Source: an uncultured Synechococcus sp. (lineage in GTDB: Bacteria; Cyanobacteriota; Cyanobacteriia; PCC-6307; Cyanobiaceae). From it: a DNA stretch of 37,932 nucleotides. The stretch lies in contig CASICK010000007.1 in NCBI GenBank assembly GCA_949373155.1, forward strand, positions 1 through 37,932, given 5' to 3'. A model generated the notes under the pieces. The model was not told where the DNA came from. It saw only the letters and a program-made list of their open reading frames with translations, and made no database searches. Position 1 is the first letter of the stretch, and each line of letters opens with the position of its first letter. Position numbers and translations under genes: made by a program. This document shows, in pieces, positions 28,652 to 36,704 of this stretch.

Positions 28652-29104
28652 TGTGATCAGGTCCTATTGCAACGAACGGCCTGATCGGTCAAAATTTACC
28701 AGCTAAGAACCTGCTTGCTCAACACTCATAAGGACATTCGAGAAAGAACCCCAGCTTGCATAGCAATCCAACAAAAGTGCAACAAGCTCTCAGCAACTAA
28801 AAATTAATAGGGTTAAGAAGGCATCAATAGCATAAGCGAAGGGCAGAAAATTCACAAACACAAGAAAATCAAAAGCGAGCTAAACCGTGTATAAAGCAAC
28901 AAAGAAGATAAGCCTAAGGGAAAACAACAAACTTGAAGGAACTAAAGCGAAAAGACAAAAAGAGAACAAATACAGGCCGAAGGGGAAAGCAGGGTGTTTA
29001 TAAAGAATAATGATGAAAGCAGGGATAGACGAGGTATAGGCAGACCAGAGAGAAGAAAATAGAACACAGTTACTCAAAATCCAAAGGAAGAGGAGGTCCA
29101 ACAA
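28652..29104. other. Gene-free, purine-rich stretch
   Basis: No ORF here has coding character. From about 28856 to 29104 the plus strand is strikingly rich in A and G (for example GAAGGAACTAAAGCGAAAAG and GGAAGAGGAGG). The end of it, AGGAGGT at 29091-29097, is a perfect anti-16S match 7 bases before the ATG at 29105. The block probably holds a promoter and a long, unstructured 5' leader for the gene that follows. Confidence 0.5.
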
Positions 29105-29531
29105 ATGCAGGACACAGCGGAACAGATACTCTCAAACCTTCTAAAAAAGAGTTCAGAGGAGAAAGAAGTTCATTTCAATATCGGTGAAGGAATCCTAAGG
29201 CTAAATTTAAAGACCGAAGACATAATGCTTATGGGGAGAAACTCTAAAAAACATCTCCGATCCAGGGAATGTTCTTCTGGCATGCGAAAGCAGCCAAGTA
29301 GAATTATCAGAAACAAAATTAACTTGGATCGTAGGAGCAGCAATTCGATCAACAAAGATCGAAAAGACAAGTGACATCGTAAATGTATTAGAATCACTTG
29401 ATATACCTAAAGATATTGCCGAAGGAGTCAGCAAGCACTGTCCGGGTATTGCAGCGGAAATTACTTGGGCATTTTATTTAGAGCGCCATGGCTGGCTCAC
29501 AGCCACACCAATCATTAACACAACCAAGTGA
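29105..29531 (+). pseudogene. Unknown phycobilisome-region gene, one frame shift
   Basis: The frame starting MQDTAEQILSNLLKKSSEEK is open to near 29229. A good protein then continues in the +1 frame: WGETLKNISDPGNVLLACES, later DIVNVLESLDIPKDIAEGVS and WAFYLERHGWLTATPII, to the stop at 29529-29531. One extra base explains the shift, and the corrected length is 141 residues. The start has a perfect AGGAGGT ribosome-binding site. No family is recognised. Its position just before a phycobiliprotein-like gene hints at a role in the antenna. Confidence 0.65.
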
Positions 29532-29541
29532 AACCACAAAA

Positions 29542-30120
29542 ATGAACAATGATTCGCCACTGAAAATACAAGAACTAACAAAAAAAGCAAAGCTATTTGG
29601 ATTGCCTAAAAACAATGAATTACCAGACAGTAGCAAGGAAATACTGGATTCAGCGAACAAATCAAAAAGATTATTGAGCACTAAAGAGCTGAATATCCTC
29701 TGCGAGAGCTCTCATTGTGATGCCAGTAAACTTGAAGAACTACAAAACAAATTACCAAATTAATCAATGAAGCAAAAGATAACCTGCTCAAAAAGCTTCC
29801 AGAAATAATAGAACAAGGAGGTTCACTCTATCCAAAGGAAAGAGCAGAGGCATGCTGGAGAGATTGCTTTGAGTTTGCAAGAATCAGCATCTACGGAACA
29901 GCAGCTGGAGAGACAAATATTACTGACGAAGAAGGATTAGAGGCAGTTCAAGAATTGTACTCAATACTTGAAGTACCAGTCGATGCATTAACAATATGCC
30001 TAAAGGAATTACAACTAAAGTGCAGGGAGATATACTCAGAAAGCAATAGAAAAGAGGGACATAGAACTACTAGATGGATGTTTCAACCATCTAGCCGAGA
30101 AGATGAAGGTCAAAATATAA
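29542..30120 (+). pseudogene. Phycobiliprotein-like (AplA-like) protein, two frame shifts
   Basis: Read across two frame changes this is a globin-fold phycobiliprotein relative of 192 residues. The pieces are MNNDSPLKIQELTKKAKLFG ... LEELQNKLPN (frame 1), then INEAKDNLLKKLPEIIEQGG, SLYPKERAEACWRDCFEFAR, ISIYGTAAGETNITDEEGLE and AVQELYSILEVPVDALTICL (frame 2), then AIEKRDIELLDGCFNHLAEK (frame 3). It aligns with allophycocyanin around GGNxYPE...CLRDxDYYLRLVTYG. The bilin-binding Cys equivalent to Cys81/84 is kept (ACWRD). A T seems missing near 29760 and an A extra near 30045. Allophycocyanin-like AplA proteins are known in cyanobacteria; that symbol is tentative. The rod or sensory role is unknown. 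Confidence 0.65.
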
Positions 30121-30333
30121 ACAAGTTCAAGCCTAAAATACAAAAACAAAAGATAAGGGGGTAGAGTCTTCAAAATCAAGCGCTTCAGCAAGAGAAGTAG
30201 TCTTCGTGTGATTAACACGGTCCAGCACAAAAGCGGAAAGGACTAAAATTTTTGTTGCGGAAACAGGCAAAGCGCTGAAAGACTGGAAAACGGAACTAGA
30301 GTCACGAGAAATCAAGATTAAACCTGAAGAGCT
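30121..30333 (+). other. Spacer with possible coding remnant
   Basis: This 213-base interval lacks an intact gene. One plus frame reads KDKGVESSKSSASAREVVFV, TGA, then KIFVAETGKALKDWKTELES, without a start codon. It may be a decayed small gene. GAAGAG at 30326-30331 is a usable ribosome-binding site for the linker at 30334. Confidence 0.3.
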
Positions 30334-31164
30334 ATGGTCGCCATCAAGCCAACACGTGATTTCACGAATAATGCTCGAACATCATTTACAGCAACAAACA
30401 AGAAGTCAAAAGCAACTGCCGCACTGACAGTAGAAAAATTTAAAGAGAATCAATGCAAATCAATGGGGATTGGCATTGGGCCAAGACATCATGAAGAATG
30501 TCCCTTCGGAGTAACAGCAGAAGAATATGCAAGCACTGGAAATAATGCTTTAGAAACCGCTATTAGCAGTGCATACAAGCAGGTATTTGGCAATGCAAAC
30601 CCAACTGATAGTCAACGTTGCAAGGAACATGAATCCGCACTAAGAGACGGAAGAATTACAACCAGAGATTTTGTAACAGGGCTGGCAAAGTCAGAGTTCT
30701 ACAAGCAGAACTACTATCATAAAGTATCACCAATCAGAGGAGTAGAGCATAACTTCAAACACTTACTAGGAAGGCCACCGATCAATCAAAGTGAAATTGG
30801 TAGATCTATTAGCCTAATTGCAGAACAGGGATATGATGTATTTATCAATAAGCTCACCTCATCCGGTGAATACCTTGAAGTGTTTGGAACAGACACAGTT
30901 CCTTATGATCGAGCGTGGAAATCGGAGGCAGGGTTTTACTGCTCCACATTTGTCAATATGTGCTCAGTAAGCACAGGCAACGCAAGTTCTGACAAAATCG
31001 TGGGCGGAAGAAGCCAACTCGTCATGGCTTTAGCCAAAGCAAGAGAACTAAGTACATCATCAGGTAATTTTGATGTCTCAGGATTTAGTTATTCAAAAGC
31101 AGTACGAGACCCATCCTCAGGAGCCTTCCGAAGAATGTATATGCCACAAACAACAAAACGATAA
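30334..31164 (+). CDS. Phycoerythrin-II-associated rod linker (MpeC/MpeE family)
   Basis: The 276-residue linker joins phycoerythrin discs in phycobilisome rods. The N-terminal extension has the PE-II linker signature ENQCKSMGIGIGPRHHEECP, with Cys41 and Cys56. In MpeC-type linkers one such cysteine carries a phycourobilin chromophore. The linker-polypeptide domain covers about residues 70-215 (AISSAYKQVFGNANPTDSQR, HNFKHLLGRPP). The C-terminus lacks a CpcD-type domain. It is most like MpeE by position, just before the CpcL-type gene, but MpeC and other paralogues are possible. It ends at a strong terminator. Confidence 0.85.
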   Translation: MVAIKPTRDFTNNARTSFTATNKKSKATAALTVEKFKENQCKSMGIGIGPRHHEECPFGVTAEEYASTGNNALETAISSAYKQVFGNANPTDSQRCKEHESALRDGRITTRDFVTGLAKSEFYKQNYYHKVSPIRGVEHNFKHLLGRPPINQSEIGRSISLIAEQGYDVFINKLTSSGEYLEVFGTDTVPYDRAWKSEAGFYCSTFVNMCSVSTGNASSDKIVGGRSQLVMALAKARELSTSSGNFDVSGFSYSKAVRDPSSGAFRRMYMPQTTKR

Positions 31165-31234
31165 TTAATTCACAAAAACAGCGAAAGGCGGCCAAAGAAA
31201 ACATATTAATCCTGTCAAATTCAAGAAAAAAGAT

Positions 31235-31278
31235 GGCCTCAAGGGAGTTAATATTAATTCCCTTGAGGCCTATTTTCT
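31235..31278 (+). terminator. Rho-independent terminator after the PE-II linker
   Basis: GGCCTCAAGGGA pairs with TCCCTTGAGGCC across an AT-rich self-complementary centre (TTAATATTAA), followed by TATTTTCTTTT. It separates the linker gene from the cpcL unit. Confidence 0.92.
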
Positions 31279-31416
31279 TTTACTATTGTACAAAGTGATA
31301 ATATATGACCTCGCAAAGACACATTTGGCATCTTAAGTTTTGGAAACAAAAAACAAAGATAACGGACGAAGACCCTTAAGATTGGGCAATTCTACCTAGC
31401 AGAAACAAAAAACTCT

Positions 31417-32178
31417 ATGACTATTCCTGTTCTCACCTATTCGCAGAAGAGCCAGAACAGTCGAGTCGACAACCTTGCTGGAAACACTGATTCTGTAAAA
31501 TATCAAGCAACAGGAGAAATGTCAGCCTCTTCGATATCAACACGTAGAGATATGGACAGCTTGATCGAACAGACATACAAGCAAATTTTCTTCCATGCAA
31601 TGAGTTGCGATAGAGAAATCTATCTCGAGTCGCAATTAAGAAGTGGATATATAACAATGCGAGACTTTGTAAGAGGGCTCCTATTATCAGAAAGATTCCA
31701 GCAAGGATATTACCAATGTAGCTCTAATTACAGAATGGTTGATCAAGTTGTGGGACGAGTACTTGGGCGTTCAGTAAGTGGCGAAGGCGAAAGGTTGGCT
31801 TGGTCAATTGTGATTGCAGAGAGAGGTTTTACAAACTTTGTCGATCAAATACTAGAAAGTGATGAATATATGATTAATTTTGGATATGACGGTACACCAG
31901 CACAGCGTGGCAGGTTAATACCAGGAAGATCAACTGGAGATATGCCAATTTATCAACAATTTCCTCGTTATGGAGAAGACTGGAGGAATGCACTTATCGA
32001 AAGAGAATTCGTCAATAAAACATTTACAACTGGTGGTGATTTGAAGAGCGAGATGAACTCAATTGTTCGCAAACCACCTGCATGGCTTATCAAATCTTGG
32101 CTGGTCCTATTTGCAATTGGAGGCTTTGAGCTTGCAAGAGTAATACTGACAATCGGTATATCAATGGTACGAAATTAA
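31417..32178 (+). CDS. cpcL: Membrane-anchored rod-core-type linker (CpcL / CpcG2)
   Basis: The 253-residue protein begins MTIPVLTYSQKSQNSRVDNL and has the CpcG-type linker domain (SLIEQTYKQIFFHAMSCDRE, DFVRGLLLSERFQQGYY, VVGRVLGRSV). In place of the core-binding tail of CpcG1 it ends in a single hydrophobic helix at about residues 225-248 (IKSWLVLFAIGGFELARVIL). That is the diagnostic feature of CpcL (CpcG2), which anchors core-less rods to the thylakoid and funnels energy to photosystem I in other cyanobacteria. The domain call is certain; the photosystem I role is by analogy. The pentapeptide gene starts four bases after its stop. Confidence 0.93.
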   Translation: MTIPVLTYSQKSQNSRVDNLAGNTDSVKYQATGEMSASSISTRRDMDSLIEQTYKQIFFHAMSCDREIYLESQLRSGYITMRDFVRGLLLSERFQQGYYQCSSNYRMVDQVVGRVLGRSVSGEGERLAWSIVIAERGFTNFVDQILESDEYMINFGYDGTPAQRGRLIPGRSTGDMPIYQQFPRYGEDWRNALIEREFVNKTFTTGGDLKSEMNSIVRKPPAWLIKSWLVLFAIGGFELARVILTIGISMVRN

Positions 32179-32182
32179 GAAC

Positions 32183-32872
32183 ATGGATTTAAACATAACC
32201 AATTGGGCACCACCAGAAAAGACGTCTCCGGAGCAAATTACTAGATACCCAGTAGATGCTAGAGGCGCAGACTGGAGGAATAAAGATCTTCAGGATCTTG
32301 ATTTAAGAGAAGCGAATCTATGTCGCGCAGATTTAAGAGGAACAAATCTAAAATACTGTCGCATGCAAAACATTGACATGAGGCTGGCAAAATACGACAA
32401 TAAAACACAACTACCAGATGATTTTGATATCCGTACGAGTGGAGCAATCGGCCCAGGAGCTAAACTCAACGGTGCATTTTTAAACAATGCTGATTTAAGA
32501 GGAATAGATCTACGAACAGGTTCATTAATGGGTGCTTATCTGAGCGGTGCAGATCTTAGCGGTGCCATATTAGATAATGTTTCATTGGCCGGAGCAGATC
32601 TTCGAAATTCTATTTTGAGAGGGGCCATGTGTAGGGGCACTCGGTTTGGCACAAGTGAAATCAACATGGCCGACCTACGCGGTGCTGATCTAACAGAGGC
32701 GAATTTGGAAGCACTCGAATCAATCAAAGGCAGCGATTTCTCGATGTGTAAAGGAATGGCTAACCAACTCAAGCACTTACTAGAGAGACCTTCTGTTGAA
32801 TTGGACCATTGGAATCCGTTAACTCGAAGCACTACACGAGCAAGCCTCGAATCACTGCTTTCACAAGAATAG
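32183..32872 (+). CDS. Pentapeptide-repeat protein coupled to cpcL
   Basis: The 229-residue soluble protein has two blocks of A(D/N)LXX pentapeptide repeats. One is at about residues 29-66 (GADWRNKDLQDLDLREANL...) and the other at about 95-180 (LNNADLRGIDL, GAYLSGADLSGAIL, GADLTEANLEAL). They are split by a KYDNKTQLPDDFDI insertion common in cyanobacterial members. These form right-handed beta-helices and usually mediate protein binding. The start lies 4 bases after the cpcL stop, so translation is probably coupled, suggesting a partner of the membrane-bound rods. Confidence 0.88.
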   Translation: MDLNITNWAPPEKTSPEQITRYPVDARGADWRNKDLQDLDLREANLCRADLRGTNLKYCRMQNIDMRLAKYDNKTQLPDDFDIRTSGAIGPGAKLNGAFLNNADLRGIDLRTGSLMGAYLSGADLSGAILDNVSLAGADLRNSILRGAMCRGTRFGTSEINMADLRGADLTEANLEALESIKGSDFSMCKGMANQLKHLLERPSVELDHWNPLTRSTTRASLESLLSQE

Positions 32873-33033
32873 GTTAACAAAACTACACAACTTACCGAAG
32901 GCGCTCGTCGCCGCGAGGGATCATTTTGCCGTTTCACGCAACAAAACTGAACATTTGATTGAGCTTTATAAAGAAGATGTCCACTCGCAGAGAATTTGCA
33001 AGAGATTGATCGGAGATAAACGAGAGAGCATTC

Positions 33034-33918
33034 ATGCCCTTTGGTCCTGCCTCGCTACTAGGGGTCGAGCGTTTCTCAGCAGAGAGTGAAGCACCGCTCG
33101 AACTGCTTCCAGGCGACGACGACGTCCAAAAGGAAGCCTTGATACGCGCTATCTACAAGCAAGTGCTTGGCAATGCGTACGTCATGGAGAGCGAGCGGCA
33201 ATTGATCGCAGAATCCCAGTTCAAACTTGGCGAAATCAGCGTTCGAGAATTAATCCGTCGAATCGCCAAGAGCGATCTGTATCGCAGCCGATTTTTCGAA
33301 TCCTGCCCGCGCTATCGCTATATCGAACTTGCCTTCAGACATCTCTTGGGGCGTGCTCCTGTCGATTTTGAAGAAATGCGAGCACATGCTGAACGTCTTG
33401 ATAGCAAGGGGTATGACGCTGATATCGATAGCTTCCTAGATTCTGATGACTATCAAAATACATATGGGGAGTGGGTTGTCCCCTACCAGCGTGGCTGGAA
33501 GACAGAGAGCTGCAAAACCCTTCAAGAATTCACCTGGAGTTTCCAACTGCTTCGTGGCAACAGCAGTAGCAGCCTGAAAGGCGACCTCTCAGGAATCACC
33601 GCAAAACTTGGAGGGGCTGTCTACCAAAACACTCCGCTCGCAGTTGTCCCACCATCGTCCAAAGAAGCAACAGGCTGGAGCTTTAGGAGGGCGAAAAATC
33701 TTCAAGATGCTCCAACGCGCCTAGGAGTGGGAGCAGGACAAGAAGGTACGACTTATCGGGTTGAGGTTACCGGATACAGCGCTAATAACGTACGCCGAAT
33801 ATCCCGGTATACGAAATCAAATCGTGTGTATTACATCCCATTCAACAAGCTCTCGGAGCAATTCATAAGAATACATAGAGAAGGGGGCAAAATTGCAAGT
33901 ATTACGCCAGTTACATAA
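33034..33918 (+). CDS. cpeC: Phycobilisome rod linker CpeC (CpcC-like)
   Basis: The 294-residue linker has an N-terminal linker-polypeptide domain (residues about 30-175: LIRAIYKQVLGNAYVMESER, LAFRHLLGRAPVDFEEM) and a C-terminal CpcD-like domain (GTTYRVEVTGY ... FIRIHREGGKIASITPV). The N-terminal LGVERFSAESEAPLELLPG resembles CpcC, and it lacks the Cys-containing PE-II extension. In marine Synechococcus this gene, directly before mpeD, is called cpeC and is placed at or near the phycocyanin-phycoerythrin-I junction. The linker family is certain; the symbol is from context. The gap to mpeD is short. Confidence 0.82.
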   Translation: MPFGPASLLGVERFSAESEAPLELLPGDDDVQKEALIRAIYKQVLGNAYVMESERQLIAESQFKLGEISVRELIRRIAKSDLYRSRFFESCPRYRYIELAFRHLLGRAPVDFEEMRAHAERLDSKGYDADIDSFLDSDDYQNTYGEWVVPYQRGWKTESCKTLQEFTWSFQLLRGNSSSSLKGDLSGITAKLGGAVYQNTPLAVVPPSSKEATGWSFRRAKNLQDAPTRLGVGAGQEGTTYRVEVTGYSANNVRRISRYTKSNRVYYIPFNKLSEQFIRIHREGGKIASITPVT

Positions 33919-33970
33919 GCCCTAAAGCAATTCAATCAACTACCAACTTCAACAATTACACAAATTGACC

Positions 33971-35617
33971 ATGGACACTAACCAAGCATCTTCAGGATTC
34001 GGCGCAGAAAGTAAGTGGAATAATCCAGTTTCCTTTCAGAGAAAGGGCGTCTCAAACCAGAAAGCAGCGCTAACAACAGGTGAATTCCTCAAGAATTCAT
34101 GTGATCAGATGGCTATTGGCGTAGGGCCAAGAACCCATGCAGATTGTCCGCATAGAGTAACTGCAGAATGCTATAGCCCTGATGACAACTCTTCCCTTGA
34201 AGATGTTATTGCAGCTGCCTATCGTCAAATATTTGGCAATGCCCATGTCATGGACTTTGAGCGTTGCAAAGAACTAGAAGCACAACTGCGCAATGGAGAA
34301 CTAACAGTTCGTGACTTTGTTCGTGGGCTAGCAAAGTCTAGTTTCTACAAGCAAAGATTTTTCACAGCTGTTGGACCACAAAGAGGCATTGATTTAAACA
34401 TCAAACACCTGCTTGGACGAGCACCTCATTCACAAGCAGAGATTTCAGCAAAGATCTCCCTTCAAGCAGAACATGGTCAAGCAGCAGTAATCGACAGCAT
34501 TGTTGATTCTGCGGAATATCTCGAAGTATTTGGCAGTGACGTCGTTCCCTATGCGAGAGCATGGTCTTCACCAGCTGATCTAGCAACCTCTGCCTTCCCT
34601 CTACTCGCAGCGATTCAAAAAAGCTTTGCTGGTAGTGATAGTGCCAGAGGTAGCGCTAGCAACCTGATCAGTAGTTATGCAAGCGGAAGGGCACCAAGAA
34701 TCAATGTGCCATCTGAATCGATCGGAGTAAAACCCACTCCAGGCTATGCAGCAGGTCGTTTTGCAAGCAGAGCACCGGGTGTCACAAGCGGAAACGATGG
34801 AGCACCAATGCGTGGTGACAGCTACGTATTTTTTGGACTTGGACAACGGGAACAAGAAACATTCCAACGTTGCCCAGGTGACTCAAATGATCAACTTAAT
34901 GCCTTGATTAGGTCCACTTATAAGCAGGTCATGGGCAACCCACACCTGATGGAATTTGAAAGGGCAATATCAGCTGAAAGCAAGTACGTGGATGGCTATC
35001 TGAGTACTCGTGAATTTGTGAGGGCATTAGGCCTTTCAGCAGAATACAAGCGTCGTTTCTTTGAAACAAATGCCCCATATCGCTTTATCGAATTAAACTT
35101 CAAGCACTTCTTAGGAAGAGCTCCAAGTTCACAAGCTGAAATCAGTGAGCACACAAAAATACTCGCTGAAAGTGGGTATGAAGCAGAAATTTGTAGCTAT
35201 GTCGATAGCGTTGAATATCAAACAACCTTCGGCGAAGACACCGTACCGTTTGCACGTATTCTTTCGGAAAACGGCCGGTCTCAGGTTGCCTTTAATCGTC
35301 ACCTGAAATTAGCAGAAGGATACGCAGCAAGTGACACGGTTCAAACAGGATCTTCACTCGTCACTTCTGTTGCTACAGGAACAGTGCCAGGAGGATGGAG
35401 TTCAACAACAACTCGGATCAACCGCACTGGTACACAATCAGGTGCTGCAGATCCAACCAAGAAGAGGTTCAGAATCGTTGTTTCGGCACAAGCTGCACGC
35501 AGCAGACAACGCACAGCGGGAAGTACTTATCTAGTTTCTGGAAAAGACATGTCCAGCCAAATGAAGTACATCCATTCACGTGGCGGTAAGATCCTTTCGA
35601 TTACAGAAGTTATGTAA
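33971..35617 (+). CDS. mpeD: Double-domain chromophorylated linker MpeD (MpeC-CpeD fusion)
   Basis: The protein has 548 residues from the ATG at 33971; an in-frame TTG two codons upstream is not preferred. The N-terminal half is PE-II-type: Cys44 and Cys59 in the motif SCDQMAIGVGPRTHADCP, then a linker domain (about 75-215). After a Gly/Ser-rich hinge of about 90 residues comes a second linker domain (about 310-460, NALIRSTYKQVMGNPHLMEF) and a C-terminal CpcD-like domain ending MKYIHSRGGKILSITEVM. Length and architecture equal the MpeD linker of strain WH8102 (an MpeC-like plus CpeD-like fusion carrying phycourobilin). It probably bridges phycoerythrin I and II discs. It sits in the CpeD slot between cpeC and cpeE. 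Confidence 0.92.
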   Translation: MDTNQASSGFGAESKWNNPVSFQRKGVSNQKAALTTGEFLKNSCDQMAIGVGPRTHADCPHRVTAECYSPDDNSSLEDVIAAAYRQIFGNAHVMDFERCKELEAQLRNGELTVRDFVRGLAKSSFYKQRFFTAVGPQRGIDLNIKHLLGRAPHSQAEISAKISLQAEHGQAAVIDSIVDSAEYLEVFGSDVVPYARAWSSPADLATSAFPLLAAIQKSFAGSDSARGSASNLISSYASGRAPRINVPSESIGVKPTPGYAAGRFASRAPGVTSGNDGAPMRGDSYVFFGLGQREQETFQRCPGDSNDQLNALIRSTYKQVMGNPHLMEFERAISAESKYVDGYLSTREFVRALGLSAEYKRRFFETNAPYRFIELNFKHFLGRAPSSQAEISEHTKILAESGYEAEICSYVDSVEYQTTFGEDTVPFARILSENGRSQVAFNRHLKLAEGYAASDTVQTGSSLVTSVATGTVPGGWSSTTTRINRTGTQSGAADPTKKRFRIVVSAQAARSRQRTAGSTYLVSGKDMSSQMKYIHSRGGKILSITEVM

Positions 35618-35633
35618 GAAGGAATTAATATTC

Positions 35634-35671
35634 AATAAGGGGGGCCTTCCAATTGGAAGGCCCCCCTTATT
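35634..35671 (+). terminator. Perfect palindromic terminator after mpeD
   Basis: AATAAGGGGGGCCTTCC pairs perfectly with GGAAGGCCCCCCTTATT around AATT, giving a 17-bp stem. It starts 16 bases after the mpeD stop, with a weak T-rich tail (TTATTATT). It should end the cpeC-mpeD transcript or reduce readthrough into cpeE. Confidence 0.88.
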
Positions 35672-35694
35672 ATTAGCCAACCCCATAAAAAACG

Positions 35695-36433
35695 ATGTCA
35701 CAGCCACTCACTCTTGCCACCAAAGCGAATATTGATCTTGAGCACTCAAATGATGTGATCAAAAGAATATATAGGCAAGTTTTTGGCAATCGACATCTCA
35801 TGGAGTTGGACATCAATAAGTCCTTAGAAGCGCTGTTCATCAACGGAGACCTTGACGGTTCAGGGATTTGTAACAGCTTTAGCGCAATCAGAGACCTACA
35901 AAAAACTCTTCCTTGAGACAAATAGCCCCTATAAGTTTGTTGAACTGAATTTCAAGCATCTTCTCGGAAGAGCACCTAATGGGCAAGCTGAAATCCAAGG
36001 AGCATGTAAAACTCATGAGCGATGAAGGATATCGAAAGTGAAATCGCAAGCTACACCTATAGCGAAGAATATTTAACTTCTTTTGGAATTGACCAGGTTC
36101 CTTACAATCGTGGAGCAAGCACAATGCGAGGTGGAAGCACGATTAACTACACCAGAACGAATGCCTTTGAAGTTGGATATGCAGGATACGACGGTGCCAA
36201 GAAAGGATTCTACACTTCTACAAAGCCTAACAACTGGAAAGACTCCAGATATCACTCGAAGGAAAGGAGTTGGTAATGGAGGGTCCTTAACCATTAGCTG
36301 GAGTTCACGAAAGCAAATTGGAGCCAATCGCCGTGTCGCGCAAAAATCAGTGGTGAGCCAAACATCGATGTCATCAACCATAAAAAGCATTCTCGCCCAA
36401 GGCGGGAAAATCCTTAGTATTACAAAGGCTTAA
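35695..36433 (+). pseudogene. cpeE: Phycoerythrin-I linker CpeE, four frame shifts
   Basis: The gene starts MSQPLTLATKANIDLEHSND and has the linker pieces NDVIKRIYRQVFGNRHLMEL, ETNSPYKFVELNFKHLLGRA, EIASYTYSEEYLTSFGIDQV and the CpcD-like end SSTIKSILAQGGKILSITKA, in three different frames. Frame changes lie near 35852, 35991, 36034 and 36242, and each is explained by one extra base. The total of 739 bases minus 4 gives exactly 245 codons, the normal CpeE size, with no stop codon. As written it cannot make CpeE, unless the extra bases are sequence errors. It follows mpeD and precedes cpeS, as in the cpeCDESTR order. Confidence 0.85.
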
Positions 36434-36444
36434 AAGTCATCGTT

Positions 36445-36477
36445 TTATGGCCTAGCCCCTTCAGCGCTGGGCCATAA
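36445..36477 (+). terminator. Hairpin after cpeE
   Basis: TTATGGCC pairs with GGCCATAA, with extra imperfect pairing inside (TAGC / GCGCT). There is no T tract downstream. It starts 11 bases after the cpeE stop. Confidence 0.65.
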
Positions 36478-36529
36478 TTGAAGACACAGGAATTACTTAA
36501 AACATAACCACTCCAAATAAACTAAAATC

Positions 36530-36703
36530 ATGCCAATCATCCGCCCAAATTCTCAAAACATAAATCAGCAACAAACTGCATTTGAGAGATCAGTAGACAA
36601 AAATCCTATGGCCATGTCAATGATGATTGATTCAGTTGTCAACATGATGCAGAATACAAGACCACCCCTTCAGCAAGAACAACCAAATACATTCGCAAAC
36701 TAA
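36530..36703 (+). CDS. 57-residue hypothetical protein upstream of cpeS
   Basis: MPIIRPNSQNINQQQTAFER is followed by a methionine-rich helix (NPMAMSMMIDSVVNMMQ) and a polar tail (QQEQPNTFAN). It ends one base before the cpeS start, which argues for co-translation. The charged, Gln-rich ends around a short amphipathic segment suggest a small binding protein. I know no family for it. Such small unknown ORFs are common in marine Synechococcus phycobilisome regions. Confidence 0.6.
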   Translation: MPIIRPNSQNINQQQTAFERSVDKNPMAMSMMIDSVVNMMQNTRPPLQQEQPNTFAN

Positions 36704-36704
36704 A

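Noticed and set aside
30133..30315. 60-residue minus ORF opposite the spacer before the PE-II linker
   Set aside because: No ribosome-binding site or conserved feature; likely chance.
35840..35860. RF2-like programmed +1 frameshift site in cpeE
   Set aside because: The site has CTT GAC but no in-frame stop or internal Shine-Dalgarno at the shift, and the other shifts share no common slippery sequence.
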